DNA of 64,000 bases from Streptomyces netropsis (GTDB lineage: Bacteria; Actinomycetota; Actinomycetes; Streptomycetales; Streptomycetaceae), in NCBI RefSeq assembly GCF_014203545.1, contig NZ_JACHJG010000010.1, positions 243,581 to 307,580 on the forward strand. Reading direction: 5' to 3'. Below, in pieces: positions 1-7,856 of the stretch. The notes under the pieces were generated by a model. That model worked only from the letters and a program-made list of their open reading frames with translations, made no database searches and was not told where the DNA came from. The position numbers were made by a program, and so were the translations under genes. Numbering within the stretch: position 1 is the stretch's first letter; the number at the start of each line of letters is the position of its first letter.

Positions 1-255
1 GGCGCCAAGCCGTACCACCAGGCGCACGCGCGCGGCGTGAAGCTGATCGGTGCCACGGCGCACTACGTGACCGCCGACCTCGACGAGGGCCCGATCATCG
101 AGCAGGAGGTCGAGCGCGTCGCCCACGGCGTCACGCCCGACCAGCTCGTCGCGATCGGCCGCGACGTGGAGTGCCAGGCGCTGGCGCGCGCGGTGAAGTG
201 GCACAGCGAGCACCGGGTGCTGCTGAACGGGCGGCGGACGGTGGTGTTCGCGTAG
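1..255 (+). CDS. purU: Formyltetrahydrofolate deformylase, C-terminal fragment
   Basis: The window opens inside this gene; 84 residues remain in frame 1 and end at the TAG at 253-255. The visible part is the end of the formyltransferase-like domain, with the signature HYVTADLDEGPIIEQ, in which the Asp of LDEGP is the conserved catalytic acid of the PurN/PurU fold. PurU hydrolyses 10-formyl-THF to THF and formate, supplying formate and balancing one-carbon pools. The N-terminal ACT domain that separates PurU from PurN lies outside the window, so PurN cannot be fully excluded, but the ending (VLLNGRRTVVF) is typical of PurU. It converges on the next gene with a 22-bp gap. Confidence 0.9.
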   Translation, partial: GAKPYHQAHARGVKLIGATAHYVTADLDEGPIIEQEVERVAHGVTPDQLVAIGRDVECQALARAVKWHSEHRVLLNGRRTVVFA

Positions 256-277
256 CGCGAGCGCGCTTTCGCGTCCG

Positions 278-1546
278 TCAGACCGGTTGTGGTTGGCGGG
301 GGCCCTGGAGCTCCCGCAGCCGCGCTTCCCGCTCGGCGAGCGCCTGCTCCCGGGAGTACAGTGCCGCCTTCAGGGCGGCTTCCAGCTCGATGCTCCGGCG
401 TAGCCGGGACTGGGCGTCGTCGAGGGCCTGGCTCAACCGTTGGACCCGCTGGAGCAGTGATTCCTCGTGTGTGGCGTCGGCCGACGGTTGCCTGTTGGCG
501 GCGGTGGGAGGCGTGGTGCGGGAACGCAGGGTGGCCAGGTGCAGCTCGTAGAGATGCTGAACCGCCTCCGGTGCCACCTCCAGGCCTCGGTGGATCGAGA
601 CCTCCCGCACCAGTAGCTGGAGAAATTCCCGTGGCGGGATACGGCTGCCCGAGAGGTACCGGGAGAGGGCGCTCGGGTCCATGTGATGACGCGCGGCGAA
701 CGAGCGCAGTGAGGTGCCGAGCATCTCGAACAGGGCCCGTAGCCCCGTGGCCAGCATGCGCTGGTCATGCGGCACCCGGTCGATCGGGCGTAGCTCGCGA
801 TCCTGGCGCAGGGGTAGGTCTACGGCCTCCACGGTCTTCTCGGCGAGGACCAGCCACGCAGCTGTCGCGGCCTTCGGCGCGGGCCGCGGTGCCCGCTGCC
901 GGTGCCTGTTCGCGTACAGGCGTAGCCAGTGTTCCTGCCACTCGTCGGCCACGGGACCGGTTTCCTCGGCGCGGATGCGGCCCTGCCGTTGCGCGAAGGT
1001 CAGACAGGCGAGTACGAGCGATCTGACGACGAACGAGTTCGGCAGCGAGGTGCGTTTGGGGCTCAGGGCGTCGCCGATGGTGCTGCGCGGCAGCCGGGCG
1101 GCGCGCGAGCCCCAGTTCCTCGCGATGTCCTCGAGTCGCGACAGCGACGGGTTGCCCGCCCAGAGCTTGAGCTCCCGTAGGCAGGCGATGAACTCCCTAG
1201 GGGCCCCGGCCGTGGCTGGGACGGGCGGCTGGGTCGACCACGGGCGCATCTCAGCGGCCGCCGGGCCGCCGAGTGGGCCCGGCCCGGCTTGGTGCTGGGC
1301 GATGAGCCACTGCTCGGTCCAGTGCTCGTGGCCGGCACCACAAGCCGTGGCATACGCGAGAGTGAGTTTGAGGCTCGGGAGTTTCCAGCCCGCCGCCGCC
1401 TGGGACAGCGCGGGTACCGAGTAACTCGTCCGCCGTGCGAGTGTCGTATAGGTGGGGGATCCGGCGGCCTTCCGCAGCTTTCGCAGTTGTAGCGCGAATG
1501 TCGCGTACGGGGCCGTGGGGTCGATGGGCTTTTCCGGGCGTGCCAC
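278..1546 (-). CDS. XRE-like DNA-binding protein with C-terminal coiled coil
   Basis: The 422-residue product starts at GTG 1546, preceded by a good ribosome site (GGGAGG, 5 bases upstream); the frame stays open further upstream but that part is arginine/glycine-rich shadow sequence. The N terminus (about residues 10-75, PYATFALQLRKLRKAAG...TYTTLARRTSYSVPALSQAAAGWKLP, split here) looks like a helix-turn-helix of the Streptomyces XRE-like type. A second similar segment near residues 270-320 (MLGTSLRSFAARHHMDPSALS) also resembles an HTH. The last ~70 residues are Glu/Arg/Leu-rich and predicted coiled coil. No enzymatic motif is seen. The family is common in Streptomyces and its targets are unknown. 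It probably shares an operon with the small hydrophobic gene upstream. Confidence 0.75.
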   Translation of the reverse strand: MARPEKPIDPTAPYATFALQLRKLRKAAGSPTYTTLARRTSYSVPALSQAAAGWKLPSLKLTLAYATACGAGHEHWTEQWLIAQHQAGPGPLGGPAAAEMRPWSTQPPVPATAGAPREFIACLRELKLWAGNPSLSRLEDIARNWGSRAARLPRSTIGDALSPKRTSLPNSFVVRSLVLACLTFAQRQGRIRAEETGPVADEWQEHWLRLYANRHRQRAPRPAPKAATAAWLVLAEKTVEAVDLPLRQDRELRPIDRVPHDQRMLATGLRALFEMLGTSLRSFAARHHMDPSALSRYLSGSRIPPREFLQLLVREVSIHRGLEVAPEAVQHLYELHLATLRSRTTPPTAANRQPSADATHEESLLQRVQRLSQALDDAQSRLRRSIELEAALKAALYSREQALAEREARLRELQGPRQPQPV

Positions 1547-1614
1547 TCGCGCCTCCCTGCGGGTGGTCCAGGGGGTGCCGCGAAAGGGCGGCACCCCCTG
1601 GCAGCCGACAGGGG

Positions 1615-1809
1615 TCAGGACGTGCGCTGGAGCTCGCGTGCCGCCGTACCGGCGGCGAGAATGGTCGCGAGCGCGGCGGTCTCGTCGTAGCCGAGTGCGA
1701 CGAGCACGACGACGACCACCAGCACCGGAATCACCGGTGGCACCGCGAGGGTCCTGCCTCCCGGCAGACTGACGCACAGTGCGTGCGTATCGATCGCCAC
1801 TGATACCAC
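1615..1809 (-). CDS. Small single-pass membrane protein, hypothetical
   Basis: This 64-residue protein has one strongly hydrophobic segment (PPVIPVLVVVVVLVALG) at about residues 24-40, flanked by short polar ends, so it is probably a single membrane span. Two GTG starts are possible: 1809 gives MVSVAID, while 1800 sits 9 bases after an AAGGGAA ribosome site and gives MAIDTHALC; the second is better placed. It lies 68 bases upstream of the HTH gene on the same strand and is probably cotranscribed. I do not recognise a family; the pairing suggests, without proof, a membrane partner for the DNA-binding protein. Confidence 0.55.
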   Translation of the reverse strand: MVSVAIDTHALCVSLPGGRTLAVPPVIPVLVVVVVLVALGYDETAALATILAAGTAARELQRTS

Positions 1810-2214
1810 TTCCCTTTGTCCGGACGGTCATTGACGAGGCGTCACGGGTTGCCGCCCGGGACACCGCCTCACTGTCTCAGCTCGCGCGGCGCGAAGGCAC
1901 CCGCTCCGGAGGTCTTGTTGTTTCCTGGATTCCGGGATTCCGTTTCTTTCAGGAAAGGAACGGGCGGCGCGGATTGTTTGCCGGGTGTCCGGGCGGCGAG
2001 TGAACAATGGCGACCACATCGGTTTCGGGCCTGGTCGGTACCCGGAGGTTGTTCAGTGGGCGTCCGGATCCATCCGGCAAGCGTTGCAACCCTTCCTGCA
2101 ACGCCCGTCCGCGTGGGAGAAACTCAGCAAGAACTGCGAGCCAGATACTGTTCCGTCCGGACGGTCTGCCGCAGCTTTCGGGAGCCACCCGTTGCCGCGG
2201 GACTCTCGCCAGAT
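1810..2214. other. Gene-free 405-bp interval
   Basis: No frame here has protein-like composition or a good ribosome site. It must hold the promoter for the leftward pair ending at 278. Visible dyads are TTTCCTG near 1920 with CAGGAAA about 30 bases later (around a doubled GGATTCC), TGAACAA 2001-2007 with TTGTTCA 2049-2055, and GCGTTGC 2081-2087 with GCAACGC 2098-2104. These could be regulator sites; nothing in the sequence names a regulator. Confidence 0.4.
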
Positions 2215-2245
2215 CGGGGCCCCGTATCCGGGATACGGGGCCCCG
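2215..2245 (-). terminator. Perfect 15-bp hairpin, terminator of the anti-sigma gene
   Basis: CGGGGCCCCGTATCC (2215-2229) is followed after one base by its exact complement (2231-2245). It begins 6 bases past the stop of the leftward sigma/anti-sigma operon. No U-tract follows, which is normal for Streptomyces terminators. Confidence 0.8.
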
Positions 2246-2250
2246 ACTCG

Positions 2251-3558
2251 TCACAACCGCGAAAGCGAAGCCGTGGCGAGCAGCACGTCGCGGATCGCCT
2301 CGCGGTCCCCGAGCTGCCCCGCCGCCGCTTCCTCCGGCGGCACGTGTCCCGCCGCCAGGCGGCAGAACTCCAGGGCGTCCAGCGCGACATGGGCCACCTC
2401 CTCGTCCGGTGAGGGGAGGGCCGCCGGGGAGTCGAGGGGGATGTGCCAATGGCCGCCGCCGTCGCCCTCGATCTCCAGGTGGAGGGTGCGGCCCGGTGTG
2501 CCCGCCGCGACCAGGGTGCGGGGCGGGCCCGAGAGGCCTGTGCGGCGGCGGTGCGCGATCGTGGCGGGCAGGTGCCGGGCCGCGAGGTCGATCATGTGGT
2601 GGAGGTGGCCGGCCGCCGGTGGGGCGTAGGGGTAGTGGACGGCCTCCGCGATGTCCCCGGCGTGGACCCAGCATTCGAAGGCGCGGTCGAGGAAGGAATC
2701 CCGCAGCGGCAGGGTGAACGGGCCGTAGGGGACGTCCAGTTCGGCGGCGCCGCCGCCCGCGAAGGACACGGTCCTGATCAGTGAGTGGCCCTGGGCGCGC
2801 CAGACGGCCCGCACGTCCCCGGGTGCCTGCTCGGCGGCGGCCGAGGACCAGAACGCCTCCGTGCGTTCCGTGGGCGTCCCGGGCTTCTCGCAGCCCCGTC
2901 GGGTGGGGAGCCCGAGCGCGTCCGCGACGATGCCGTCCACGGCCATCAGATGGCCGATCACCTCGGCCACGGTGGTGTCACGTCCGGCCGGGCGCCGGCC
3001 GTCGAACCAGCCCAGCCGCACCGGGGCACGCCATTCCGCCTCGCCGATGTCGCGGAGCAGGGCGTCGAGGCGGGCGGTCTCCGCGTCGTACGGGGCGGCC
3101 CATTCGGGCACCGGGATACGGGCGGGGCGGCGGGTCAGGCAGTTGGCGAGGGTGCGGGAGCGCAGGGTGGGGTCGAGGTCGAGGTTGTCCTCGGGGTGCA
3201 GCAGCGCGACCGCGTCGCGCAGCCGGACGGCCTCCTCCGCGCAGCTCGCGCAGTCCGTCAGGTGCGCTTCGACCGCGGCCGTCTCCTCGGCGGAGCAGGC
3301 GGCCAACGCCCAGGCGCCGAGCAGTGACTTGAGCAATCCGTGGGACATGGGCGGCGCCGGTGGCGTGGGAGGTTCGGGATCCGGGGCGGGGGCGGGCGGC
3401 GGCGACGGCGTTGGTGCCGGATCCGGTGCGTACGGCCAGCGCGGCGCGTCCTCGGCGGGTGAGCGCGGCGGGGGTATGCGCGGCGGGGTGCCCGGAGCGC
3501 CGTTCCCGCCGTCCGGCAGCCGGCGGCCGGGGCCCGCGGGGTCGTTCGTGCCGCTCAC
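2251..3558 (-). CDS. Zinc-finger anti-sigma factor with maleylpyruvate isomerase-like domain
   Basis: This 435-residue protein has a Pro-rich N terminus (1-70), a zinc-binding anti-sigma motif (VEAHLTDCASCAEE, H-x3-C-x2-C, about 95-110), and then a DinB/MDMPI-like domain (about 150-420). The MDMPI metal ligands appear kept: a His in EVIGHLMAVDG and the E-x3-H pair in FECWVHAGD. In known proteins this domain is mycothiol-dependent or a DinB-fold metal site. The start overlaps the sigma-factor stop by 4 bases (ATGA), so the two are translationally coupled, as expected for a sigma/anti-sigma pair. It should bind and silence the adjacent ECF factor, possibly in response to thiol state. An internal ATG at about residue 71 (MSHGLLKSLLG) could be a second start. 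Confidence 0.85.
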   Translation of the reverse strand: MSGTNDPAGPGRRLPDGGNGAPGTPPRIPPPRSPAEDAPRWPYAPDPAPTPSPPPAPAPDPEPPTPPAPPMSHGLLKSLLGAWALAACSAEETAAVEAHLTDCASCAEEAVRLRDAVALLHPEDNLDLDPTLRSRTLANCLTRRPARIPVPEWAAPYDAETARLDALLRDIGEAEWRAPVRLGWFDGRRPAGRDTTVAEVIGHLMAVDGIVADALGLPTRRGCEKPGTPTERTEAFWSSAAAEQAPGDVRAVWRAQGHSLIRTVSFAGGGAAELDVPYGPFTLPLRDSFLDRAFECWVHAGDIAEAVHYPYAPPAAGHLHHMIDLAARHLPATIAHRRRTGLSGPPRTLVAAGTPGRTLHLEIEGDGGGHWHIPLDSPAALPSPDEEVAHVALDALEFCRLAAGHVPPEEAAAGQLGDREAIRDVLLATASLSRL

Positions 3559-4127
3559 CGACCGCCCCTCCCGCTCCCGCCGTCGGGCGGCGTCACCGCG
3601 CGGGGTCCGGGGTGGGCCGTGGAGAGCAGTTGCAGGCCGAGGCGGAGCCGGCGACGGGCCTCGTCCTCGGTGACGCCGAGGTCGGCGGCGGCCCTGCGGT
3701 AGTCGAGGCGGCGGAAGTAGGCGAGGTCGAGGGCGGCGCGCAGCGGGGCGGGCATGGACGTGACGATGTAGTCGGCGCGGGCGGCGGCGGACGCCGCGCG
3801 GACCTTCTCCTCGATCTCCTCGGGCGCGCTCTCCCGGTCACTCTCCGACTGTCGCAGCCTGCTGACGGCCTGCCGGTGGGTGACCGTCGCGATCCAGGAG
3901 CGCAAGGGGCCCTGTTTGGGGTCGTAGGCGTCGGGGTGCTCCCAGACGTAGCCGAACACCTCGCGGGTGACGCGGTCGGCGCCCGCCTCGTCGCCGAGCA
4001 CCCGGTGGGCGAGGCCGTGCACGAGGGAGGCGAACCGGTCGTACAGCTCACCGAGCGCGGCGGCCTCGCCGCTCGCGAGGCGCTGCTGCATCTTCCGGTC
4101 CCACCGGGGTGGTGCGTCGTTCGTCAT
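3555..4127 (-). CDS. ECF-family RNA polymerase sigma factor
   Basis: The 190-residue length fits a group 4 sigma factor. Region 2 is seen in the stretch ALGELYDRFASLVHGLAHRV through PLRSWIATVTHRQAVSRLRQ (about 25-95), and region 4 in MPAPLRAALDLAYFRRLDYR with its HTH YRRAAADLGVTEDEARRRLR (about 125-170). It directs RNA polymerase to its own small regulon. The gene is first in a two-gene operon with its zinc-finger anti-sigma factor and is presumably autoregulated from the interval 4128-4558. The stimulus is not evident. Confidence 0.92.
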   Translation of the reverse strand: MTNDAPPRWDRKMQQRLASGEAAALGELYDRFASLVHGLAHRVLGDEAGADRVTREVFGYVWEHPDAYDPKQGPLRSWIATVTHRQAVSRLRQSESDRESAPEEIEEKVRAASAAARADYIVTSMPAPLRAALDLAYFRRLDYRRAAADLGVTEDEARRRLRLGLQLLSTAHPGPRAVTPPDGGSGRGGR

Positions 4128-4558
4128 GCGGCCCCCTCCGTGCGCACCGCCACGCAGGTGGCGCCCGGTGGCGCCTCACTCACGTGTCCCGTACGCGCGT
4201 ACGTCGTACTGCTGCCCAAAACTGCTTGTGCCCACCGTCACATACTCGTCGAATGTAGTGGCCGGGCCCGGCGGCGCAGTCGCCTTTGTGGCAAATCGCC
4301 GTCCGGGAACGGTCGGGGATGATATGGCTACGTTCACTTTGTGCTCGTTTCGCCGATCGGCGCAGATCGTACGTGCGCGAATGTGCCGATGTGTTATGCG
4401 GGTGTGACCGGATTCGTGAGAGTGAGGGGCTCGGACGGGGCATAGGCTCCTTGGCGGTCGGCGTATGCCAGGCGGTGTTTCACGGGGAAGCGGCCGGGCA
4501 GGGGCCACCGAGGAAGACGTCCGTGGGAGCGCGGGACCGAGTGAAGGGCTGCGGGCAC
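4128..4558. other. Divergent 431-bp promoter interval
   Basis: This separates the leftward sigma operon from the rightward STAS gene. It has locally lower GC around 4290-4400, as promoters do here. A 12-bp palindrome CGCCGATCGGCG lies at 4351-4362; the same core recurs inside the palindrome at 6888-6909. A GTACGCGCGTAC palindrome lies near 4190. No reliable -35/-10 pair could be assigned by eye and no gene was seen. Confidence 0.45.
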
Positions 4559-4933
4559 GTGACACTGAAGGTGACGGAGGGTGAGCGGGGCCACTGGGCC
4601 GTGCTCCGGGTCTCCGGAGAGATGGACCTCGTGACCTCGCCGGCGGTCCGGCAGCATGTGCACGACGCGGTCGCCGAGGGACGGCGCAGTCTGGTGCTCG
4701 ACCTCGGTGAGGTCCGTTTCTGCGACTCCAGCGGTGTGGGCGTGCTGATCGCGGCCCGGCGGCTGATGCGGTCCTGCCAGGGGCGGCTGCGGCTGATCCT
4801 GCCCGCGCAGGGCGCGGTCGACGGCTCGCACGTCAACCGTGTGCTGGGCGCCCTCGGGGTGCGCCGCCTCTTCGAGGTCTTCCCCGATCTGGACAGCGCG
4901 ACCGACGAACGGGCGAACCCGCTGTCGGCGTAG
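4559..4933 (+). CDS. STAS-domain anti-sigma factor antagonist
   Basis: The 124-residue product is a single STAS domain: the order WAVLRVSGEMDLVTSPAVRQ, then LVLDLGEVRFCDSSGVGVLI with the DSSG core, whose first Ser is the usual phosphorylation site. Such proteins, when dephosphorylated, bind a partner anti-sigma kinase and free a sigma factor. The start chosen is GTG 4559 with AAGGG about 10 bases upstream; an in-frame GTG at 4541 is an alternative that adds six residues (MKGCGH). No anti-sigma kinase is adjacent, so the partner must lie elsewhere. It converges on the sensor kinase gene with a 5-bp gap. Confidence 0.88.
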   Translation: MTLKVTEGERGHWAVLRVSGEMDLVTSPAVRQHVHDAVAEGRRSLVLDLGEVRFCDSSGVGVLIAARRLMRSCQGRLRLILPAQGAVDGSHVNRVLGALGVRRLFEVFPDLDSATDERANPLSA

Positions 4934-4938
4934 CGCGT

Positions 4939-6084
4939 TCACCCCGCCGGGGGGAACTCCGCCCGTACGAGGAATCCGCCGTCGGCCGTCCCGTGCGCGG
5001 TCAGCGTCCCGCCCAGGCTCTGCGCCCGCTCCCGCAGCCCGACCAGACCGTGGCCCCCGCCGGGCAGTTCCGGTGCCGGTACGGCCGCGTCCGCCGGACC
5101 GTTGCGGATCTCGACCCGCAGGCCCCGTGCCTCCTCCTCGGTGACCCGGACCCGCACCCACGCCCCGGGCGCGTGTTTGCGCACGTTCGTCAGTGCCTCC
5201 TGCACGGTCCGGAAGGCGGCGCGCTCGACGGCCTCCGAGCGCTCGGTCTCCCGGTCGGAGGTGTCCTCGTAGTCGACGTTCAGCGCGCTCAGCTCGATCA
5301 GCCGGGGCAGGTCCGCCAGGCGTGGCTGCGGGGTGAGTTCCTCGGTGTCGGCGCCCGCGGCGCGCAGGATGCCGACCATGTGGCGCAGCTCGTCCAGGGT
5401 GCGCACGGACAGTTCGCGGATCGTGCGGGCCCCGGCGCGGGCCTCCTTGTCGGCCGTGCTGATCTGCACGGCCCCGGCCTGCAGGCTGATGAGGCTGACC
5501 TGGTGGGCGACGACGTCGTGCATCTCGCGGGCGAGCCGGGCGCGCTCGGTGGCGAGGACCTGGTCGGACAGCAGTCGGTCCTCGCGGGCGCGGCTGCGGG
5601 TCAGCTCGTCGAGACGGGCGGCGAGTTCGCGGCGGGTGCGGGTGAGCAGGCCGACGGCGATGGGGGTGGCCGCGGTGACGAGCGCGTCGACGAGGAAGAG
5701 GGCCGTTTCGCGGCGGTCGTCGAAGGAGAGTTCGGAGATCGGGTAGGGCAGGAAGTGCGCGGTGGCCAGCAGCAGTCCGCACACGACGAGCAGCCGCCGG
5801 TCGGGTCTGCGGACGGCGATCGTGTAGAGCGCGACCATGGGTGCGAACCAGATGTAGCCGATGTAGATGCCGGGCAGGGTGGCCGCGAAGACGGTGAGCG
5901 GGAACCGGCGGCGCCACAGCAGCGCGACCGCGGCGAGCAGTGACACCCCCAGCTCCAGCCCCAGCCCGGTGCCGTTGACGAGCAGCGCGTCCATGGTCGC
6001 GAAGAGCGCGGGCACCACGACGGGCAGGGCGGCGGGCATCCGGGCGGCCGTGAAGCGGTGCCGGATCCGCGGCGAGGTGCTCAT
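4939..6084 (-). CDS. Sensor histidine kinase, NarL/DesK type
   Basis: The 381-residue protein has five or six hydrophobic segments in the first ~150 residues (for example LPVVVPALFATMDALLV, LGVSLLAAVALLW, LLVVCGLLLATAHFL), a short linker, a HisKA_3 dimerisation domain with the phospho-acceptor His189 in REMHDVVAHQ, and a C-terminal HATPase with VQEALTNVRKHAPG (N box) and GGHGLVGLRERA (G box). It phosphorylates the response regulator encoded just upstream; start and stop overlap by four bases (ATGA). The frame remains open upstream through the regulator gene, but ATG 6084 is the natural start. The ligand is unknown. Confidence 0.93.
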   Translation of the reverse strand: MSTSPRIRHRFTAARMPAALPVVVPALFATMDALLVNGTGLGLELGVSLLAAVALLWRRRFPLTVFAATLPGIYIGYIWFAPMVALYTIAVRRPDRRLLVVCGLLLATAHFLPYPISELSFDDRRETALFLVDALVTAATPIAVGLLTRTRRELAARLDELTRSRAREDRLLSDQVLATERARLAREMHDVVAHQVSLISLQAGAVQISTADKEARAGARTIRELSVRTLDELRHMVGILRAAGADTEELTPQPRLADLPRLIELSALNVDYEDTSDRETERSEAVERAAFRTVQEALTNVRKHAPGAWVRVRVTEEEARGLRVEIRNGPADAAVPAPELPGGGHGLVGLRERAQSLGGTLTAHGTADGGFLVRAEFPPAG

Positions 6085-6767
6085 CGGGCGCCGCCGTTCG
6101 GCGGGGCGGCGTCGGCGGGGTGGCGGGTGGCGACGAGCCCCGCGCGGTCGGCGACGACGGCGGCCTGGACGCGGTTGACGCCGCCGAGTTTGCCGAGGAC
6201 GGCCCGGACGTGGTCCTTGACCGTGCTGGGGGCCAGTCCCATGCGCTCGGCGATCTGGGGGTTGGCGAGGCCCGCGCCGAGGTGGGCCAGCACCTCGCGC
6301 TCGCGCGGGGTCAGCGCCTGGACCGCCGAGGCGGCGGTCGTCTCGGCCTCGGCGGCGAGGTAGCCGCCGATGACCGCGCGGGTCACACCCGGGTCCAGGA
6401 CGCTGGCGCCGGCGGCGAGGGTCCGCACGGCCCGCACGAGCTGCTCGGGGTCGGTGTCCTTCAGCAGGAACCCGGAGGCCCCGGCGCGCAGCGCGGCGGC
6501 GAGGTACTCGTCGGCGTCGAAGGTCGTGAGCATGGCGACGGCGGGCGGGTGCGGGAGACGGCGGAGCGCGCGGAGCACGGTCAGCCCGTCGACGTCCGGC
6601 ATCCGGATGTCGAGCAGCACCACGTCGGGTGCGCAGCCGCGCACGGTGTCCACGGCCGCGCCGCCGCCGCAGTCCGCGACCACCTCGATGTCCTGGGCCG
6701 TGCCCAGGATCATCCGGAGCCCGGACCGGACGAGCTGCTCGTCGTCCACCACCGCAACACGGATCAC
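6081..6767 (-). CDS. NarL/FixJ-family response regulator
   Basis: The 228-residue protein has an N-terminal receiver domain (1-118) with acidic pocket D8-D9, phospho-acceptor Asp53 in VVLLDIRMPD, and Lys in FLLKDTDP. A LuxR-type HTH follows (about 150-205, LTPREREVLAHLGAGLANPQ through STVKDHVRAVLGKLG). GTG 6767 is preceded by GGGAGC at a good distance. It forms a translationally coupled operon with the downstream sensor kinase. It is probably autoregulated from the interval to 6965, which contains a 22-bp palindrome. Confidence 0.94.
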   Translation of the reverse strand: MIRVAVVDDEQLVRSGLRMILGTAQDIEVVADCGGGAAVDTVRGCAPDVVLLDIRMPDVDGLTVLRALRRLPHPPAVAMLTTFDADEYLAAALRAGASGFLLKDTDPEQLVRAVRTLAAGASVLDPGVTRAVIGGYLAAEAETTAASAVQALTPREREVLAHLGAGLANPQIAERMGLAPSTVKDHVRAVLGKLGGVNRVQAAVVADRAGLVATRHPADAAPPNGGAR

Positions 6768-6887
6768 GGGCCGCTCCCTCTTCCCTGTTCAGAGCCGGGG
6801 TGCCACCTGTCGGCCCCCGGCGCCCTCCAGCCTGCCGCACGGCTCGGACAAAAGCGGAGCCAGTCGCTCCACCCGGCGGGAGGGGAC

Positions 6888-6909
6888 ACCCCCGCCGATC
6901 GGCGGGGGT
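6888..6909. promoter_or_regulatory. Perfect 22-bp palindrome between divergent genes
   Basis: ACCCCCGCCGA (6888-6898) is followed directly by its exact complement (6899-6909). It lies 120 bases upstream of the response-regulator start and 57 bases upstream of the metallopeptidase-like gene. A dyad without a loop is more like a protein operator than a terminator; the response regulator is the obvious candidate, which is inference only. Confidence 0.4.
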
Positions 6910-6965
6910 CGGCCGGGACCCACGGGGGATTCCGTTCCGGTTACCCCGACCGGCAGAGTGTGTCC

Positions 6966-7799
6966 ATGCTGCACCATGCCGGGGCTCACCCCCGGACGCC
7001 CGATCGCGCGTGGCGCGCCCGCGCCCTCGTCGCGACCGGCGTCTGTGTCGCCCTGGCGACCGCGTGCGGCTGTACCCGGTCTCAGGCCGCCGCGTCCCCC
7101 ACAAGCGGCGGCCTGTCCGTGTCCTACGAGGCTCCCCGGCGCGGCGGCGCGGACGAGCGCGCGTTCCTGAAGGACCGGCGGCTGCCGGAGCGGGTCGCCG
7201 AGCAGCTCAACGACAGCCTGCGGCTGCCGAAGACGATCGACGTCGTCGGCCGGACCTGCGACGAGAAGGACGACGTCCCCACCTACGACCAGCAGACCCG
7301 GCGCATCGAGCTCTGCTACGACTTCATCGGCGAGGTCCGGTCGATGTTCGAGGACGCCCACAGTCCGGACCCGGACGAGCGCACCGCGGGCGTGATCACC
7401 GAAACGCTCTACCACGAGGCCGCGCACGCCCTGAAGGACACGCTGCACCTCGCGACCACCGGTCGCGAGGAGGACGTCGCCGACCAGTTCGCGGCGTACA
7501 GCCTGATCCCGCAGGGTGCCGAGGGCCGGGCCGCGGTGCTGGCCGCCGCCGACAACTACGCCCAGTACGCCCGTGAGACCGACCCCGAAGAGATCGACTT
7601 CTCCGCCGAGCACCCCCCGGAGGCCACCCGCTCGGCCAACTACCGCTGCTACCTCTACGGCGCCGAGCCGAAGAAGAGCGGAAAGCTCGTCGACGGCACG
7701 CTGCTGACCAAGGAGCGGGCCGAGCTGTGCGTCGACGAATACCAGGATCTGCGGCGCGGCTGGGGCAGCCTCCTCGCGCCGTACAAGACCGACCGCTGA
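6966..7799 (+). CDS. DUF4344-like zinc metallopeptidase, exported
   Basis: The 277-residue product starts at ATG 6966 (an in-frame GTG at 6960 is possible; no strong ribosome site is seen). Residues 15-40 are hydrophobic (ALVATGVCVALATACGCT) and end in a Cys-containing segment, so it is secreted or perhaps a lipoprotein, although the lipobox is imperfect. The core has HEAAH (His150, Glu151, His154), an HExxH zinc motif, in TLYHEAAHALKD, followed by EEDVADQFAAY, which could supply the third ligand. This order matches the DUF4344 metallopeptidase family. The substrate is unknown. It is followed at once by a strong terminator. Confidence 0.8.
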   Translation: MLHHAGAHPRTPDRAWRARALVATGVCVALATACGCTRSQAAASPTSGGLSVSYEAPRRGGADERAFLKDRRLPERVAEQLNDSLRLPKTIDVVGRTCDEKDDVPTYDQQTRRIELCYDFIGEVRSMFEDAHSPDPDERTAGVITETLYHEAAHALKDTLHLATTGREEDVADQFAAYSLIPQGAEGRAAVLAAADNYAQYARETDPEEIDFSAEHPPEATRSANYRCYLYGAEPKKSGKLVDGTLLTKERAELCVDEYQDLRRGWGSLLAPYKTDR

Positions 7800-7829
7800 C
7801 CGGCCTCTGGAGGGGAGGGCCGGTCAGCG
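7794..7829. terminator. Bidirectional terminator, 12-bp perfect stem
   Basis: CGCTGACCGGCC (7794-7805), which includes the stop codon of the metallopeptidase gene, pairs exactly with 7818-7829 across a 12-base loop. It lies between convergent genes and probably serves both. Confidence 0.8.
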
Positions 7830-7856
7830 GCGCGGGCTTCGAGGTCCGACGCGGAA

